Source of the DNA: Algoriphagus aestuariicola
Lineage (GTDB): Bacteria > Bacteroidota > Bacteroidia > Cytophagales > Cyclobacteriaceae
NCBI RefSeq assembly: GCF_017254835.1
Contig: NZ_JAFKCW010000001.1
Span: forward strand, 124,001 to 188,000
DNA: 64,000 nt
Direction of reading: 5' to 3'
Shown here: piece after piece, positions 1 through 12,017 of the stretch
Numbering within the stretch: position 1 is the stretch's first letter
How the letters are laid out: each line of letters starts with the position of its first letter
Program-made: the position numbers and the translations under genes
The notes under the pieces: model-generated
Database searches by the model: none
The model's input: the letters and a program-made list of their open reading frames with translations, nothing else
What the model was told of the DNA's origin: nothing

Positions 1-352
1 AACTTGCACCTAGTCCGTTGACAATCATGTCCATTAATTCAAACGAACGAAAGGGGACAAATTGTTGCAATGACTCCAAAACTACTCCATAAGCCAGTCC
101 AAAAAGGATGAAATTCCTCCAAATTCTCGGATGTTTGATGGATACATGTGCTCTGTCCACTCCTACGCCACTCCATAAATAGCCCTGAAGAAAGAAGCAA
201 ACAAGGTGAACTGCCTTGTCCTGAAAATCAAACAGGTCCACATCCGGTAGTTTAGTCCCTGGAGTAAGCATGGCGACGGCCAAAAACGCCGCCCAGCAGA
301 TCGCGAGAAATGGCCTAAATTTGCGGTGTTTATGCTCCAACCAGCTCAGCAT
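1..352 (-). CDS. VanZ-like membrane protein (partial, runs off window)
   Basis: Reading leftward from ATG at 352 the frame stays open to the window edge, giving about 117 residues. The protein has hydrophobic segments and ends in a VanZ-family-type stretch ([16 protein letters not shown] followed by a NGLGA motif), which resembles the conserved E-x2-Q-x2-P-x-R-x4-D-x3-N-x2-G pattern of VanZ-like proteins. The ATG lies inside the 3' end of gcvH, a 23-nt overlap, so the two are very probably co-transcribed. VanZ-like proteins are small integral membrane proteins of mostly unknown function; teicoplanin resistance is known only for the founding member. The C-terminus is missing from the window. 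Confidence 0.8.
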   Translation of the reverse strand, partial: MLSWLEHKHRKFRPFLAICWAAFLAVAMLTPGTKLPDVDLFDFQDKAVHLVCFFLQGYLWSGVGVDRAHVSIKHPRIWRNFILFGLAYGVVLESLQQFVPFRSFELMDMIVNGLGAS

Positions 353-704
353 ATTCAGCCGCATCCAACAAGTCGGTTGGGGTTTCGGCGATTTTTACTT
401 TTACCATCCAGCCGGATTCATAGGGAGATTCATTCACCAGTTCGGGAGATGATTCCAACTCGCCATTAAACTCCAGAATCTCGCCGCTTAGCGGCATGAA
501 AAGGTCTGAGACCGTCTTCACAGCTTCCACAGTTCCAAACACCTCTCCGGCTTCAATCGTCTCGCCAACGGTCTCAACTTCTACATAAACGATGTCCCCC
601 AGTTCTTTTTGGGCAAATTCGGTGATGCCGATGGTGGCGATGTCTCCTTCGATTTTAACCCACTCGTGGTCTTTGGTGTACTTTAGTTCTTGTGGAAAAT
701 TCAT
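330..704 (-). CDS. gcvH: Glycine cleavage system H protein
   Basis: Lipoyl carrier protein of the glycine cleavage complex, shuttling the aminomethyl group from GcvP to GcvT in the cytoplasm. I start it at ATG 704 ([16 protein letters not shown]), giving 124 residues, the usual family length; an in-frame ATG at 728 adds eight residues with no family likeness. The lipoylation motif VEAVKTVSD places the modified lysine at K63. The protein is small and acidic as expected. It follows sprA by 53 bp and overlaps the VanZ-like gene. The ruvA-sprA-gcvH order is conserved in gliding Bacteroidota (established knowledge). No other gcv gene is in the window. Confidence 0.97.
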   Translation of the reverse strand: MNFPQELKYTKDHEWVKIEGDIATIGITEFAQKELGDIVYVEVETVGETIEAGEVFGTVEAVKTVSDLFMPLSGEILEFNGELESSPELVNESPYESGWMVKVKIAETPTDLLDAAEYAELVGA

Positions 705-757
705 GATTAGTTCGATTAGAATGGCCAAAATTAAAAGGAATCGCCCGAGATTGAAAT

Positions 758-3700
758 CTATTGCGATAAATTAAATCTGAGCTGTCCGCCAAAGGCCGTC
801 GAAGTCCTTCTGTACGCTGTGGTGACCCGGGGCTCGTTGATAGTCCGCTCAAAATATAAAGTCAGATTTAGGTTTTGGTTGATGACATATCCGATGGTCG
901 GTCGGATTTGAATATTGAGATTGCCGTTGGTCACCGTACTGCCTTCTTCGATCTTTCGCTGGATTTGGCGTACGTCTGTCACTTTGGAATCAAGTCTCAG
1001 CTGCAGGTCGTTTTTCAGGACTTTTTGGCTTCCTTGGATTTTGAAAGGCACTTTGACGCCGGCCTTGGTGTAAGCCAGTGTAAATCCGAAGTCGCTGCTT
1101 TTTTGCTCGGTCACTTGTGAATTGGAGAAATTCATTCCGAGCGTTCGCTCACGGCCATAGTTAACGACGACGTTTAGTCGGGATTTGGTCATCATATCCA
1201 AGCCAATGAGTGGGCCGAAGCGCTCGCTCAATATCACGTCATTGAGAATATAGACGGGGATAAACTGTCCGTCGTCGTTGGTGATGTCAGGCTGTCGCAT
1301 CTCTTGGAGGGTGTTGTAAAGTTCCAGTCCCTGCTGATATTGGAGTGAGTTGGAGAAGTTGCTCACATCGTATGTTGAGGTATAGCTATGCGTCAGATTG
1401 ATGCTGCTGAATTTGTCACTCAGTCCTTTGATTCTGGAAAGCCCTCTATAATCAACTCTCCAGTTGGGCAGTGGGGTTTTCGGAAACGGGTTGAGCTTGA
1501 CCTCATTCGGATCTTTTCCCAAATATGCGGCAAGGAAAGAGGGAATCAAGACATCCTGTCCGTTAAGACCGTATTCTCCGGGAGCTGTAGCCTCTCCATC
1601 TAGCCTTGACTTTATGATGGAGCGGTAGTTTTCCAGGTTGGTGAATAGGGGCGAGTTGTTTTGGGAGTCATCTTTGCTGAATGAGGTGCCCAGCATGATC
1701 GTGGTGATGGAGTAGGAGCTTAGCCTGTTTGGACTGATGCTCTCGTAGTCGCCAGGATTGTCCACGGAGTTCCTGAAAATTTCCTGAAAGTCTCCGATTT
1801 CCCGTTTTCTTGCTTCAAGCGTCACCCGAAAATCCTGAATGGGCTCGACAATACCAGTCAGCCGGAGTGTCATTGCCCGGTTTTGTTTGAAAGTCTGCGT
1901 CAGTTCCGAGCTTGGCGCGATTTGTCCGCTTTGGGCGAGGTCATACCTCAGGTTTGGGTTTTGGCTACCAAAGACAAATGCCCAACTAGGATTTTCCCAT
2001 GCCTTGTCCATGCCGAGCAGACCCGTGTTTGGCATATATCCCGGCAGAAATGTCCCCTCGATGACTCCATAGAAAAAGGTCAACTCCTTGGTCATCATCA
2101 GGAATTTCATCAGCCGGTTGGTGAAGGGAGTACCAATGGTGTCCTCTGCGGCTGTAGAGGTTCTTCCGGGGACCGGGGGCCGTTTTGGGGCATTCAGGGC
2201 CGCGAGTTTTTTGTTTTTGTTGTAGAGTTTGATGAGGTCAAGTTTGCCAGTAAGACTTTGGTCACGCGTGTTGAATATCACGTTACCCAATGTATCTCTT
2301 TGTCCGATAGAGCCGGTCTGCCATGTGTAGGTGGCTATGTACTTGTAGTCTGTCTGTATCCAATCCGTAACCGGTATCTTGGAGAGAGGGATGGAATAGT
2401 TTATCGACGCCACATGGTTATAGTTGGTGGTTCGGCCAAACCTCCAAGCATTGTACTTCACCGAATCCCGCTTTGCTTCGGTGTCAAGGTCTCCTTCGGG
2501 TTCGTCTACGATAGCGCTCGCTCTGGAAGAAAAGTCCACCCTAAGGCTGTTCGACAGATCCCAATTGACCGTAAAGGATCGATTCATGAAAAAGGATTTT
2601 TGGAACAGAGGATCTACTCCGGAGGTACTAAGCTGGTCATTGCGATACTGTGACCTCAAAAATCTCCTGTCCACGTCCAGCCTCGCCAACAGAAGGGTCG
2701 GAGCGAGATTTAGGTTGAAATCCTTCAGCAAGCGTAGGTAAGGGGAGTTCATCCCATCTCCTTTCTGAAAGGGTGCGATCCTTAGCTCCTTGGGCGAAAA
2801 ACTGTAGGTGATATTTCCCCGATTAGTCCTGAAAACGTAGTTCTGTATCTGGGCGTTGGACTGGGTCACCGATCCTACCGCGTAGGAGAATGCAAGATTG
2901 GAGAGGTCGTAGAATCGGTTGGGTGAATCCGGATTGCGTTTGATCTTGCGTACGTTGTTGAAACTCAGGTTTCGCCTGTTGAGCTGATCCAAGGCGATAT
3001 TTCTGTACTCATCGCGTTGGGCGTTGGTTTCAAATTTGCCCAAAGCCACTTCAAAGGGTACATCCGGATTCAGCGGGTCGTATTCTGGTCGGGTGCTGGA
3101 GTTTTCCACCGAGAAATACATCGGAATACTGACTCCCAAAGCTTCCGGAAGTAGTTTGTTCACTTCCACGTTGGTGGAAATATCGTATTGGGTGGTGGCT
3201 TGTCTTGCTCTTTGTGAAAGCTTGGTTTCCAATCCCCCAAAGCCGATGGAATTGTGCCGGATAGAGGCTGATACCACGGCAACATCGGCGATTTTCGCAT
3301 TCAGGAATGCATTTGCCGCCCAGCCATTGCTTTTGGTGAAGCCCGTCACCCGAAGCTCGTTGGCCCACATACACAGGGTTTTGGAGGAGCCTATGCCTGT
3401 TCCCGGATTTCTGACGCCAATCATCATTCCTTGGACCATACTCAATTCGGGTCGTCCGACGACGGTCACATTATATTGGCGAATCGTCTTACTGTAGGGA
3501 AGGTTAAGTGGTGATTGGCTGTTGTCGCGATCCACTTTCACGCCGACGATTTCCTGGATGGCGATGTCGATTTCATTTTCCAGTGGCCAAACCGTCCTTT
3601 GGTCATTGGTTCCCAAAGGTGAGATGTAAAGCGGAACCTCAATTTCGTAGTAGTTGTCGGTATAGTCGGTTCCCAATCTAAGAAAGGCGGTTACTTCTCC

Positions 3701-6700
3701 ATTTTGCGCATCTTCGCTATTCGCATGGAAAAACATCTTGATGCGCTCGTATTGCACGAGATCGTAGTTGAGATTTTTGAATACCGCCCGGGCGTCTTTG
3801 GGAGCCAGGTCTTCCACGCATAGACGCAGGGACTGCTCATTTAGCCTTCTTTCCACAGTAGAGGTATTGTCTCGGTCTCGGTTGATCCCCGGAGGCAACA
3901 CATAGGGGCTTTGTTTGTCGTTGCCTTGTGAGTTTTGCTCGATGTTGACCACGTCCACGACTAGGTTAGAGACGTCTGGCTCGGGTATTTCCGAAAAGCC
4001 TTTTTCATACAAAGACTCCTGAAAAACCCTCCACTGGCTACCTACCATCCTAAACTCCGCCATTCGCAACACCACAGGTTGCTGGAAGTCGGTTAAATAG
4101 GTGCGTATCCAACGGATGGATTTGAAGCCGGTAATTTCCCCTTGTACACGATCCGGCTGACGCACCGGGATTCTAAACAAATACCAGCTGACCTCGTCAC
4201 CGCCATCGGAATTGGTTACTTTGTCCACGATGTAGTTTTCACCTACGTTGAGTTGTCCTGGCCTTAAGTCTATTTCGTACTCGTAATAGTTTTCCAGCTC
4301 ATTGATGGTGTTGTCTGCGTTCAGGTCCTCATTGTCCGGCATGTTGCTGCCCGAGGGTGTATAGGGGAGGTTAGGGTCAGCACTTACAGGAGTGTTGCCC
4401 TCCATTCCGTTGAATTTTTTGTAACGTTCGAGGATCTTGACGTCTGCTTGGTCAAATTTTTCATCCAGATAATACTGAAATGCATCGGCCGAAACGTCTT
4501 GCAAGATTGTATTTCTTGCGGCTTGGGATACGTTTATTCTGTCCAAAAATCTGTTTTGGAAATACCCCTGTTCGTCCTGATTTTTCAAGCCGTCCAAGCC
4601 CACGTCCTGATTGGGCCGAGATGACTCCGAATTGTCGAAAGCTGGAATCAAATATTGTTCTCGGGTTTTTCTTCCCCACTCATTTTGACTGGTTTCGGCA
4701 GGATCTCCATCGGCTGGGAGTCCGTTTTCGAAAGCATGGGAGCCGTCCCGCATCACATCTTCGGATATGTCCCCAAGATTGATGTACAGCTTACCTCCCG
4801 TGGTGTTGTTTTGGTTAAAAATCCCGTCTAAGACTCGCCCGTTTTCCCCTGAGATAAAGGGATCCATCAGCCAGAATTCGATGTACTCGATATTGGTGCG
4901 GTCAAAATCCACCTCCGTGGTGATTGCTCGGGTGACGCCACCATAGTTCAGGCGGGGACTGGGCAACAAGCCGTCAAAGTCAAGGTTGGGGTTGTAGTTG
5001 AACATCCCCCTTTCGCTCGGGAAGAAGGCCATCTCAAAAAGGGGTTGGGGTACGATGATCACATCACGATCCTGGTTTTTGAAGATTTCTTGAGGTATGA
5101 CGCGCCTCACATAGTGGTTGCGCTTGTCCTGGGGAGTCAGATTCGTGGGAACACCGGGGCCGCTTTCCCGATAGAATATGTTGTCGATGTTGTACCAAGC
5201 CAATCTCGCCCTTCGGTAGGTACTGCCGAGATTGTCCTCTGTTTGGCTGCTCAGGTCAAAGCGGTCTCCCGGAGTCGTTGGAGTGGAAGATAGTTTCCAG
5301 TTTTGATTTGCTGCCGCTCCGAGGTAAAATGGGGTAACGGCTGCCTCAAAATCGTCGATATAGGAAGCAGCGTCGCCATCGACCGTGTTGGAGGTGCCGG
5401 GGATCAAGTGTGCGAATTCGGCATTGAACTGTACTTGGGACTTTTCTTTTGTGTCGGTGAAAGGCAAAGCATCCGCAAGCTTGGTCAGCCAGCGGGATTC
5501 GTCATTGAAATTCAAATCCAAACCCCAAAGACTGTTTCTCAAGGTCTCGTTTCCGGTCGCAATACGGCTCACGTTGGGGCGCTCGTTGAGGTACATGAAG
5601 GTGCCTCCGATGTTAAGTTTGTTGCTGGCGCGGTAGTCCAGTCTCGTCCCCAAGAGGCTCCGAGTCTGAAAGGACACGAGGTCTGCCTTTTCGAAGCTTA
5701 CGTTGATTTGCTTGCCTGACTGCAAAATGGCGTCATTGATGATCACCAGGCGACCCACATTGTAGTCAATCGTAAAGTCGACGCCCTCCGTGAGTGGGAT
5801 ATTACCTGCCATCACGATGACCGAGCCCGGGGCGATATTCAATCCCGGAAGTTGGATTTCACTGGCGGAGCCTGCGGTTAGTCTGCCTTTGATGAAATAT
5901 TTGTTGAGCCGGGTGACCAGCTCGGCGTCAGCTTGGGTAGTGCGGTAGAGTGTGTCGTAGACATACTTGTCCTTGTAGACCAGCTCTTGGGGGAGAAAAT
6001 TCTTCTCCAAATTGGACCCAAATGGCTCCAAAACCGGAAAGATCAGCAGGCCACGATCGGACAGCATGGTGAGTCCCTCGATGTAGTCGAAGTTTCCGTC
6101 GGGAGCGGGATCGTTTTGAGGGTTGAGGTTATCCAAGCCCGTCAATCGGATTAAGGGTTTGTCTTTCACGTTTTCCCCTTCCAAAAGGGAGGGGTTGTCC
6201 AAGCCTGTCCTGTCGTCCCGGTAGATTACCTGCAGCTGAAAGCCCTCTCTCATGATTTGGCTTGCATTGAGGCTGTACACGTTTTTCATCATCAGATCCC
6301 AAGTAGGTATTCTAGGGTTGATGCGGTTAGGCCGCAGCATTTTCAGGAAGATCAATTCGTCCTCGCCGCGGGCTTGGTAGTCTTCGGTCAGCTCCCCAAC
6401 CTTATACACTTGGCCATTGTAAGTGTATTCAAAGGAAACTGCCAATACCTCATCGTTTTGCAACCTTCTGAAAAGTGAAAGGTATCCCAGCTGGGGATTG
6501 AAGAAGTATTCGGTCGGGTCCAATTTTCTGGCCCCATTGATCTGTTCAAAATCCACTCCTTTCCGGATTCCCAGCGCCGATTCTATAGCCCTGGAACCCG
6601 AATCAAAGGGTCTGAAGGAAGGGTTGCTTGCAAGGTTGGAATAAAGCAGGTTGGCGCCGTTACCCGCCGGGGCATTCGGGTTTCCTGTTCCGATGTTTGG

Positions 6701-7891
6701 ATTGCTGGGATTGTAGATTACTCTGCCCTCTCCCAAATCCATGAAAGCGGCAAAATTTCTTAGGGTTTCCGTGTTGGTAGCCCTGTTCATGATGTAGACC
6801 TCGATTCGAGTAACCGTGACCCCAGAAAGCACCTGAGGCAATCCTCTCAGCCATCGTTCGTAATTGTCCCGGAAGAAGTGGGCAAGGAAAAAGTGTCTGT
6901 TCTCGTCGTATTTGGATGCCTGAATGTCAAAAGATCTTCCTTGGCCATTGGCGTCAATGACCAGATTGTCCCGGCGTCCCCGCTGGGTGGAGGCTACAGC
7001 GGTGACATCGAGCTTCCCGAAGCGCATTTGGGTTTTGACCCCGAAAAGGTTTTGGGCGCCTTGGATCAATCGATTTTGTACCGGCATACTTACGTTGCCG
7101 ATTTCAATGGATTGCAGGATATCCTCTTCAAATCCGTCGTATTCTACTTTGAGTTGGTTTTGAAAATCGAAGGAATTGTTGGAATCGAAATTTGCGGCGA
7201 TTTTCATTTTTTGGCCCAGCGAACCGTTGACAGCCATTTGGATCTGCTGCTGGAAATTGAAGCCTCCATTCTGTTGCTGTCTAATGGGCAGGGTGGGATT
7301 GTCGACCCGCCGGAAAATTCCGCCAAAATCTAGGTTCACGTAGCCAGTGGGTATGATGTTGATTTCGCTGCCTCCGAAGATCCTGTCAAAGGAAGGGCTT
7401 ACCGTAAGCGGGGGAATCAGGCTTCTCCCTTCCACGGCACTTTCTCCGTCCATTCCCCGGGCCCGAGTTCTCCAGTATTCTTGCCTGACACGGTATTCTT
7501 GCATCTGCGAAAACCTGTCAAAATCATATTCCTGCTCATTTCCCAATCGATTGGAATCCAGCTGGTCTACGATGTTGTACTTCAAAGTGGAATCTATCAA
7601 TACCCTGATCTCCTGGTCCACCGGGGGAGCCGGGATGAAGGGTGACTTGGGCCTCAGAAAGGGGTTGCGGTTTGGATTCAGCGGATTGGTCCTCATGTTT
7701 TGCCAAAGCAGAAACGAGGGGGACAGCCTGCGGAGATTTAGGGAATCAATACGGGATTGGGCACTGTCTACTGCAACTTGTTGGGCACTGAGAGGCGAAA
7801 TTGCAAATAGTAAGGCCAACAGGAAAACAAATACAGGCCCGTGACTTCTAAATTCGCTTCTGTAGAAAGTCAGTAACTCCTGAAAGTCCAA
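758..7891 (-). CDS. sprA: SprA, type IX secretion outer-membrane translocon
   Basis: Giant outer-membrane beta-barrel that forms the export channel of the type IX secretion system and is needed for gliding motility in Flavobacterium (established for SprA/Sov). At 2377 residues it matches the family (about 2,300-2,500). A signal peptide is visible at residues 17-37 ([17 protein letters not shown]). The rest is low in cysteine, rich in Asn, aromatic and Arg residues, with many alternating beta-strand segments and GYVNLDFGG / [18 protein letters not shown] type strands near the ends. It begins 12 bp after the ruvA stop and is followed by gcvH. Long antisense open frames inside it are shadows of its biased codon use. 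The exported cargo it would serve is also present in this window at 35.6-44.7 kb. Confidence 0.97.
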   Translation of the reverse strand: MDFQELLTFYRSEFRSHGPVFVFLLALLFAISPLSAQQVAVDSAQSRIDSLNLRRLSPSFLLWQNMRTNPLNPNRNPFLRPKSPFIPAPPVDQEIRVLIDSTLKYNIVDQLDSNRLGNEQEYDFDRFSQMQEYRVRQEYWRTRARGMDGESAVEGRSLIPPLTVSPSFDRIFGGSEINIIPTGYVNLDFGGIFRRVDNPTLPIRQQQNGGFNFQQQIQMAVNGSLGQKMKIAANFDSNNSFDFQNQLKVEYDGFEEDILQSIEIGNVSMPVQNRLIQGAQNLFGVKTQMRFGKLDVTAVASTQRGRRDNLVIDANGQGRSFDIQASKYDENRHFFLAHFFRDNYERWLRGLPQVLSGVTVTRIEVYIMNRATNTETLRNFAAFMDLGEGRVIYNPSNPNIGTGNPNAPAGNGANLLYSNLASNPSFRPFDSGSRAIESALGIRKGVDFEQINGARKLDPTEYFFNPQLGYLSLFRRLQNDEVLAVSFEYTYNGQVYKVGELTEDYQARGEDELIFLKMLRPNRINPRIPTWDLMMKNVYSLNASQIMREGFQLQVIYRDDRTGLDNPSLLEGENVKDKPLIRLTGLDNLNPQNDPAPDGNFDYIEGLTMLSDRGLLIFPVLEPFGSNLEKNFLPQELVYKDKYVYDTLYRTTQADAELVTRLNKYFIKGRLTAGSASEIQLPGLNIAPGSVIVMAGNIPLTEGVDFTIDYNVGRLVIINDAILQSGKQINVSFEKADLVSFQTRSLLGTRLDYRASNKLNIGGTFMYLNERPNVSRIATGNETLRNSLWGLDLNFNDESRWLTKLADALPFTDTKEKSQVQFNAEFAHLIPGTSNTVDGDAASYIDDFEAAVTPFYLGAAANQNWKLSSTPTTPGDRFDLSSQTEDNLGSTYRRARLAWYNIDNIFYRESGPGVPTNLTPQDKRNHYVRRVIPQEIFKNQDRDVIIVPQPLFEMAFFPSERGMFNYNPNLDFDGLLPSPRLNYGGVTRAITTEVDFDRTNIEYIEFWLMDPFISGENGRVLDGIFNQNNTTGGKLYINLGDISEDVMRDGSHAFENGLPADGDPAETSQNEWGRKTREQYLIPAFDNSESSRPNQDVGLDGLKNQDEQGYFQNRFLDRINVSQAARNTILQDVSADAFQYYLDEKFDQADVKILERYKKFNGMEGNTPVSADPNLPYTPSGSNMPDNEDLNADNTINELENYYEYEIDLRPGQLNVGENYIVDKVTNSDGGDEVSWYLFRIPVRQPDRVQGEITGFKSIRWIRTYLTDFQQPVVLRMAEFRMVGSQWRVFQESLYEKGFSEIPEPDVSNLVVDVVNIEQNSQGNDKQSPYVLPPGINRDRDNTSTVERRLNEQSLRLCVEDLAPKDARAVFKNLNYDLVQYERIKMFFHANSEDAQNGEVTAFLRLGTDYTDNYYEIEVPLYISPLGTNDQRTVWPLENEIDIAIQEIVGVKVDRDNSQSPLNLPYSKTIRQYNVTVVGRPELSMVQGMMIGVRNPGTGIGSSKTLCMWANELRVTGFTKSNGWAANAFLNAKIADVAVVSASIRHNSIGFGGLETKLSQRARQATTQYDISTNVEVNKLLPEALGVSIPMYFSVENSSTRPEYDPLNPDVPFEVALGKFETNAQRDEYRNIALDQLNRRNLSFNNVRKIKRNPDSPNRFYDLSNLAFSYAVGSVTQSNAQIQNYVFRTNRGNITYSFSPKELRIAPFQKGDGMNSPYLRLLKDFNLNLAPTLLLARLDVDRRFLRSQYRNDQLSTSGVDPLFQKSFFMNRSFTVNWDLSNSLRVDFSSRASAIVDEPEGDLDTEAKRDSVKYNAWRFGRTTNYNHVASINYSIPLSKIPVTDWIQTDYKYIATYTWQTGSIGQRDTLGNVIFNTRDQSLTGKLDLIKLYNKNKKLAALNAPKRPPVPGRTSTAAEDTIGTPFTNRLMKFLMMTKELTFFYGVIEGTFLPGYMPNTGLLGMDKAWENPSWAFVFGSQNPNLRYDLAQSGQIAPSSELTQTFKQNRAMTLRLTGIVEPIQDFRVTLEARKREIGDFQEIFRNSVDNPGDYESISPNRLSSYSITTIMLGTSFSKDDSQNNSPLFTNLENYRSIIKSRLDGEATAPGEYGLNGQDVLIPSFLAAYLGKDPNEVKLNPFPKTPLPNWRVDYRGLSRIKGLSDKFSSINLTHSYTSTYDVSNFSNSLQYQQGLELYNTLQEMRQPDITNDDGQFIPVYILNDVILSERFGPLIGLDMMTKSRLNVVVNYGRERTLGMNFSNSQVTEQKSSDFGFTLAYTKAGVKVPFKIQGSQKVLKNDLQLRLDSKVTDVRQIQRKIEEGSTVTNGNLNIQIRPTIGYVINQNLNLTLYFERTINEPRVTTAYRRTSTAFGGQLRFNLSQ

Positions 7892-7903
7892 TCCAGCTTC
7901 AAA

Positions 7904-8500
7904 TTATAGTGTCTTTAAAGATGCTTTAATTAAATCTTCCAAGGAAATTTCCCCATTGCTTTTTTTGAGTACCTGCGCGATATTTTTCTCTGCCGCTGCT
8001 TTGGGAAATCCTAGGGTGATCAAGGCTTGTAACGCCTCCTCGCGGATTTTATTGCTGGTTTTCAGGAAGCCAAGCGGGGTGGACATTTCACCGCCACCCT
8101 GTTTTCCGACCTTGTCCTTTAGTTCCAAAATGATCCTTTGGGCAGTCTTGGCCCCTATGCCTTTGACCGCTTGGATAGTTGCCACATCACTGGTTAAGAT
8201 CGCGTGCTCTACCTCCTCTGTGCTGAGCGAGGAAAGAATCATCAGCCCGGTGTTTGGCCCGACGCCGGTGATCGAAATGAGGAGGAGAAAAAGCTTTTTT
8301 TCGGACTCCTCCTTGAAGCCGTAGAGGGTATGCGCATCCTCCTTGATGTGCAAAAAGGTGAGGAGCCTGATCTGCTCCTCATCTTTGATTTTGCTGTAGG
8401 TCTGAAGGGAGATTTTCACCTGATAGCCCACACCACCGACGTCAATGATGACATAGGTAGGGTCCTTGAAGACAAGTTTGCCACTCAGGTATGCGATCAT
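7904..8500 (-). CDS. ruvA: Holliday junction branch migration protein RuvA
   Basis: DNA-binding subunit of the RuvAB branch-migration complex; a tetramer binds the four-way junction and loads the RuvB helicase. The 198 residues are typical. The N-terminal OB domain begins [20 protein letters not shown]; the central helix-hairpin-helix region contains ITGVGPNTGLMILS and VKGIGAKTAQRIILELKDK (about residues 70-125), and the C-terminal domain III that contacts RuvB ends at KASLKTL. Its ATG overlaps the maeB stop in an ATGA, showing translational coupling, and sprA follows after 12 bp. Confidence 0.98.
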   Translation of the reverse strand: MIAYLSGKLVFKDPTYVIIDVGGVGYQVKISLQTYSKIKDEEQIRLLTFLHIKEDAHTLYGFKEESEKKLFLLLISITGVGPNTGLMILSSLSTEEVEHAILTSDVATIQAVKGIGAKTAQRIILELKDKVGKQGGGEMSTPLGFLKTSNKIREEALQALITLGFPKAAAEKNIAQVLKKSNGEISLEDLIKASLKTL

Positions 8501-10770
8501 AGGTTTCCTTCAGAAGACTGGGCATCCACCACTGCGATGGCTACCATGTTGACGATTTCCCGGATGGAGCTCCCGAGCTGAAGAATGTGAACAGGTTTGC
8601 TCATCCCTAACAGGATAGGGCCAATGGCTTCCGCGTTGCCGAGCTCGGCCAGAAGCTTGTAGGCGATATTACTTGATGCCAAATCGGGAAAAATCAGCGT
8701 GTTTACCGCATTTTTCGCAAGTTTGGAAAAAGGATACACTTCCCGCTGGATTTCCTGGTTGAGCGCTACGTTGGCTTGCATTTCACCTTCTATGACCAAG
8801 TCCGGGTATTTGGCTTTTGCCAAAGCGGTGGCTTTGGCCATTTTGGCCGGGATCTCGCCTTGGGCCGATCCAAAGTTTGAGTAGGATAACAAGGCAATTT
8901 TCGGCTCCATATTGAAAAACTTCACGGCGTTTGCAGTAAGCCCAATGATGTCGCAAAGCTCTTCGGCAGTGGGGTTCACATTGACCGTTGCATCCGCCAG
9001 AAAGTAGGGGCCTTTTGGCGTATTCATGATGTACATCCCGGCGACCCTGTTCACGCCATCCTTAACCCCGATAGTATGGAGGGAAGGAAGGATGGTCTTA
9101 GGGTAATCTCGAGTCAAACCAGAGATGAAGGCATCCGCAGAGCCAGTCTCCACCATCAAGGCGCCGAAGTAGTTTCGCTCCCTCACCAGTCTTTTGGCAT
9201 CGAAGATCGTCATGCCCTTCCGTTGGCGCTTTTTATATAGAATCTTGGAAAACTTTTCGATTGTCGAATGCTCCTCAACCGGATCGATAATGGTCACCTG
9301 GCTAAGATCCAGCGCATTCCCCTCAATCAATTCCAGGATTCTTTCTCGGTTACCCAGCAGGATGGGAACTGCGATTTTTTCGTCGCGAAGCGTCTGGGCT
9401 GCCTTGAGTATCTTGAGGTTGTCCGCCTCACCAAATACCACTCGTTTCGGATCTTTTTTGGCGCGGCCTATGACAATCGACATCAGGCGCTGGTCGATGC
9501 CGATTCTCTTCTGTAAATCAAGCTCATACGCTTCCCAGTCCCCTATCATTTTTTTCGCAACCCCAGACGCGATTGCCGCTTTGGCGACGGCCGGCGCGAT
9601 GGTGGTAATCAGTCTTGGATCTACTGGCTTGGGGATCAAATACAACCTCCCAAAGGCTAGGTTGGAATCTCCGTAGGCCTTGTTTACAATCTCCGGTACG
9701 GGCTCTTTGGCCAGTTTGGCAATTGCATGTGCCGCAGCGAGCTTCATCTCTTCATTGATGGCTGTAGCTCTCACGTCCAACGCTCCGCGGAAGATGTAAG
9801 GGAAGCCCAAAACATTGTTGACTTGGTTGGGGTGGTCGGATCGACCTGTGGCCATGATTACGTCCTTCCGGGTGGCGACAGCCAGTTCGTAGGAAATCTC
9901 CGGGTCGGGATTGGCCAGAGCAAAAACAATCGGGTCCGGTGCCATGGATAGGATCATTTCCTGGGAAATGATGTTTCCTGCCGAAAGCCCGAGAAATACG
10001 TCTGCACCTGGCAACGCTTCTCGAATATGGTAGATGTCTTTGGTGGTGGCAAACTCTCTGTGGATATCCGTGAGGTCGGGGCGATCTGTTCTGATCACTC
10101 CGTCCTTGTCACAGGCTATGATATTTTCCCGTCTGACACCCAGACTGACATAGAATCTCAAGCAGGAAATCGCCGCCGCACCAGCGCCGCTGACTACGAG
10201 CTTGATTTCCCCGATATTTTTGCCGACGATCTCCAAGGCATTCATCAAGGCTGCTCCCGAGATGATCGCCGTGCCGTGCTGATCATCATGCATCACCGGG
10301 ATATTCATCTCCTGCTTCAGCGTCTGTTCGATCTCAAAGCATTCCGGAGCTTTGATATCCTCCAGATTGATTCCTCCGAAGGTAGGTTCGAGGGATTTGA
10401 TGATTTGGATAAGCTTTTTTGGATCTTTCTCATCTACTTCCAAGTCGAAGACATCGATTCCGGCGAATTTCTTGAAAAGAACCCCTTTGCCTTCCATCAC
10501 GGGTTTGGAAGCCGCAGCTCCGATATCTCCGAGTCCAAGCACTGCCGTGCCGTTGGAGATGACTGCCACGAGATTGCCTTTGGCGGTATACTTGTAGATG
10601 TTTTCCTGATCGGATGCTATTTCTTTGCAAGGCTCGGCCACTCCGGGAGAGTAGGCAAGTGCGAGATCGATCTGGCTGGAAACTGGCTTGGTGGGGATTA
10701 CTTCAATTTTTCCTGGTGAGCCTTGGCTATGATAGTTTAGGGCGTCCTCTTTTCGGATTTTGATCGTCAT
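8497..10770 (-). CDS. maeB: NADP-dependent malic enzyme with phosphotransacetylase-like domain
   Basis: Decarboxylates malate to pyruvate with reduction of NADP, an anaplerotic and NADPH-supplying step. The 757 residues have two parts: a malic enzyme domain (about 1-430; [20 protein letters not shown] is the conserved NAD-binding-domain start, and [13 protein letters not shown] is the Rossmann nucleotide loop) and a C-terminal phosphate acetyltransferase-like domain (about 430-757) that in MaeB enzymes is regulatory (acetyl-CoA sensing), not a true Pta. Length and fusion order match MaeB. It lies 16 bp after the DUF4837 gene, with its stop overlapping ruvA by 4 nt. Confidence 0.95.
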   Translation of the reverse strand: MTIKIRKEDALNYHSQGSPGKIEVIPTKPVSSQIDLALAYSPGVAEPCKEIASDQENIYKYTAKGNLVAVISNGTAVLGLGDIGAAASKPVMEGKGVLFKKFAGIDVFDLEVDEKDPKKLIQIIKSLEPTFGGINLEDIKAPECFEIEQTLKQEMNIPVMHDDQHGTAIISGAALMNALEIVGKNIGEIKLVVSGAGAAAISCLRFYVSLGVRRENIIACDKDGVIRTDRPDLTDIHREFATTKDIYHIREALPGADVFLGLSAGNIISQEMILSMAPDPIVFALANPDPEISYELAVATRKDVIMATGRSDHPNQVNNVLGFPYIFRGALDVRATAINEEMKLAAAHAIAKLAKEPVPEIVNKAYGDSNLAFGRLYLIPKPVDPRLITTIAPAVAKAAIASGVAKKMIGDWEAYELDLQKRIGIDQRLMSIVIGRAKKDPKRVVFGEADNLKILKAAQTLRDEKIAVPILLGNRERILELIEGNALDLSQVTIIDPVEEHSTIEKFSKILYKKRQRKGMTIFDAKRLVRERNYFGALMVETGSADAFISGLTRDYPKTILPSLHTIGVKDGVNRVAGMYIMNTPKGPYFLADATVNVNPTAEELCDIIGLTANAVKFFNMEPKIALLSYSNFGSAQGEIPAKMAKATALAKAKYPDLVIEGEMQANVALNQEIQREVYPFSKLAKNAVNTLIFPDLASSNIAYKLLAELGNAEAIGPILLGMSKPVHILQLGSSIREIVNMVAIAVVDAQSSEGNL

Positions 10771-10786
10771 ATTTGGGTGGAATAGA

Positions 10787-11887
10787 TCAGGCTCCCTGGC
10801 TTTCTTTCCAACTTACATCGGTGTTGAGCAAGATAGTTTGGATTTCGCGAAGCGCATCCCGGTGTACCTCGTTTGGAAAATATACAAATCCCTCCATGTA
10901 GTATAGCTTTCCCTTCTCCGGATCGACCATCACGTAGCCAAGGTAAGTGCCGCCCATGCTGAGGTTGTTAGTCTTCCAGGTGCCTCTGATTTCGACGGTA
11001 AAATTATCATTAATCACCATGTTTCGGAATGCCGGCGGGATTTGTTTTTCGCTGGTCATAAATGAACGCGGATCTTCGGGATCGCCAAAAACGTGCGTTG
11101 CGGCGATGGAGTCTCTCAGGCTCAGGATATTTGCCGGAAAGGTTTGTTCCTCGGACGTATAGTCAGTCTCGAAAAAAAAGACGCTGATGTCCGGTCGCCG
11201 CTCGGTGGGAGAAGGTGATCTCAGCCAAAGGAAATCATCTGTAGATTTGGCGATCTGATAGGAGGCCGGCGCTTGTATTTCAATGCCCAGCTTGGTGCGG
11301 GCTTCGTGTTCCGCTGCTGAATTTTTCCTGGCAAAAAGAGGTTTTTCCAACCTTCCGCGCTCTCTTACCTCAAAGAGGTTTTGGAGCCTCTCTTTGTTTT
11401 TTTTGAGGTTGGCGACGAGCTCCTCTTCTGTGTTTCCAAAAAGGTACAGCACCTCTTGTCCGGTGGCATACTCATCCTCCATCCTCAGGGAATAGAGGCT
11501 TGGATCCGCCGCTGCTTTTTCTTTCGACTCTTTGCTGAATTGCGCATTGATAACCTGGCTGCCACCTTTCTTGTCATCGAAAGTGGTGACATAGACGAGA
11601 TTGGTATACATCTTTAGCATCCGCGTCATGGCTCGTGGATCCACCCGATGCACCTTAAACATGCTTTCTGAGCGGATCATCCCGGGCAAATCTGCTTCGA
11701 AAATTTCCCTCAACTCATCCCCGACTGGCCCTGCCCATTTCGTGGAATCAATAGCTAGGACAATCTCCCCGACTGAGCCCCTTGCCTTAGGCTTGGGACT
11801 GTCGCCGAAAACGCCTTTCTCATTTTCTCCACAGGAAATGAGAATAGCGGAAAACAAAACAAGAGTGATATAGGATAAGAATTTCAT
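10787..11887 (-). CDS. DUF4837 family lipoprotein
   Basis: 366 residues beginning with a lipoprotein signal (MKFLSYITLVLFSAILISCG; lipobox LISC with Cys19), so it should be membrane anchored, probably periplasm-facing. The body matches the DUF4837 family of Bacteroidota as I recognise it: an early KAVDSTKWAGPVGDELRE-like stretch here reads AIDSTKWAGPVGDELREI, and the C-terminal half carries FMTSEKQIPPAFRNM and an ETRGTW-like segment (EIRGTWKTNN). Function is unknown in the family. It is 16 bp upstream of maeB and probably in the same transcript; a weak hairpin lies between it and the transglycosylase gene upstream. Confidence 0.85.
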   Translation of the reverse strand: MKFLSYITLVLFSAILISCGENEKGVFGDSPKPKARGSVGEIVLAIDSTKWAGPVGDELREIFEADLPGMIRSESMFKVHRVDPRAMTRMLKMYTNLVYVTTFDDKKGGSQVINAQFSKESKEKAAADPSLYSLRMEDEYATGQEVLYLFGNTEEELVANLKKNKERLQNLFEVRERGRLEKPLFARKNSAAEHEARTKLGIEIQAPASYQIAKSTDDFLWLRSPSPTERRPDISVFFFETDYTSEEQTFPANILSLRDSIAATHVFGDPEDPRSFMTSEKQIPPAFRNMVINDNFTVEIRGTWKTNNLSMGGTYLGYVMVDPEKGKLYYMEGFVYFPNEVHRDALREIQTILLNTDVSWKESQGA

Positions 11888-11925
11888 AGTTGTCTAATTT
11901 AAGCTGCGACCTCAAGTTAATTACT

Positions 11926-11950
11926 AAAAACGAGTCTACTCGGTTTTTTT
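11926..11950. terminator. Possible bidirectional terminator hairpin
   Basis: CGAG-TCTA-CTCG stem-loop (11931-11942) flanked by five A on the left and seven T on the right, so U-tracts exist in both orientations. It lies in the 130-bp gap between the LysM transglycosylase stop and the DUF4837 start. The GC stem is only 4 bp (extended by A-T pairs), hence modest confidence. Confidence 0.4.
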
Positions 11951-12017
11951 AAATTAAATATTGAGTTAATTAACTTTAATTAAGTTGGTTGGTGGTAAGG
12001 GAGCTTAGAAAGAAAAT

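Noticed and set aside
1883-2653. 256-codon open frame antisense to sprA
   Set aside because: It lies wholly inside sprA on the other strand, has no recognisable domain or signal, and similar shadows occur throughout the gene.
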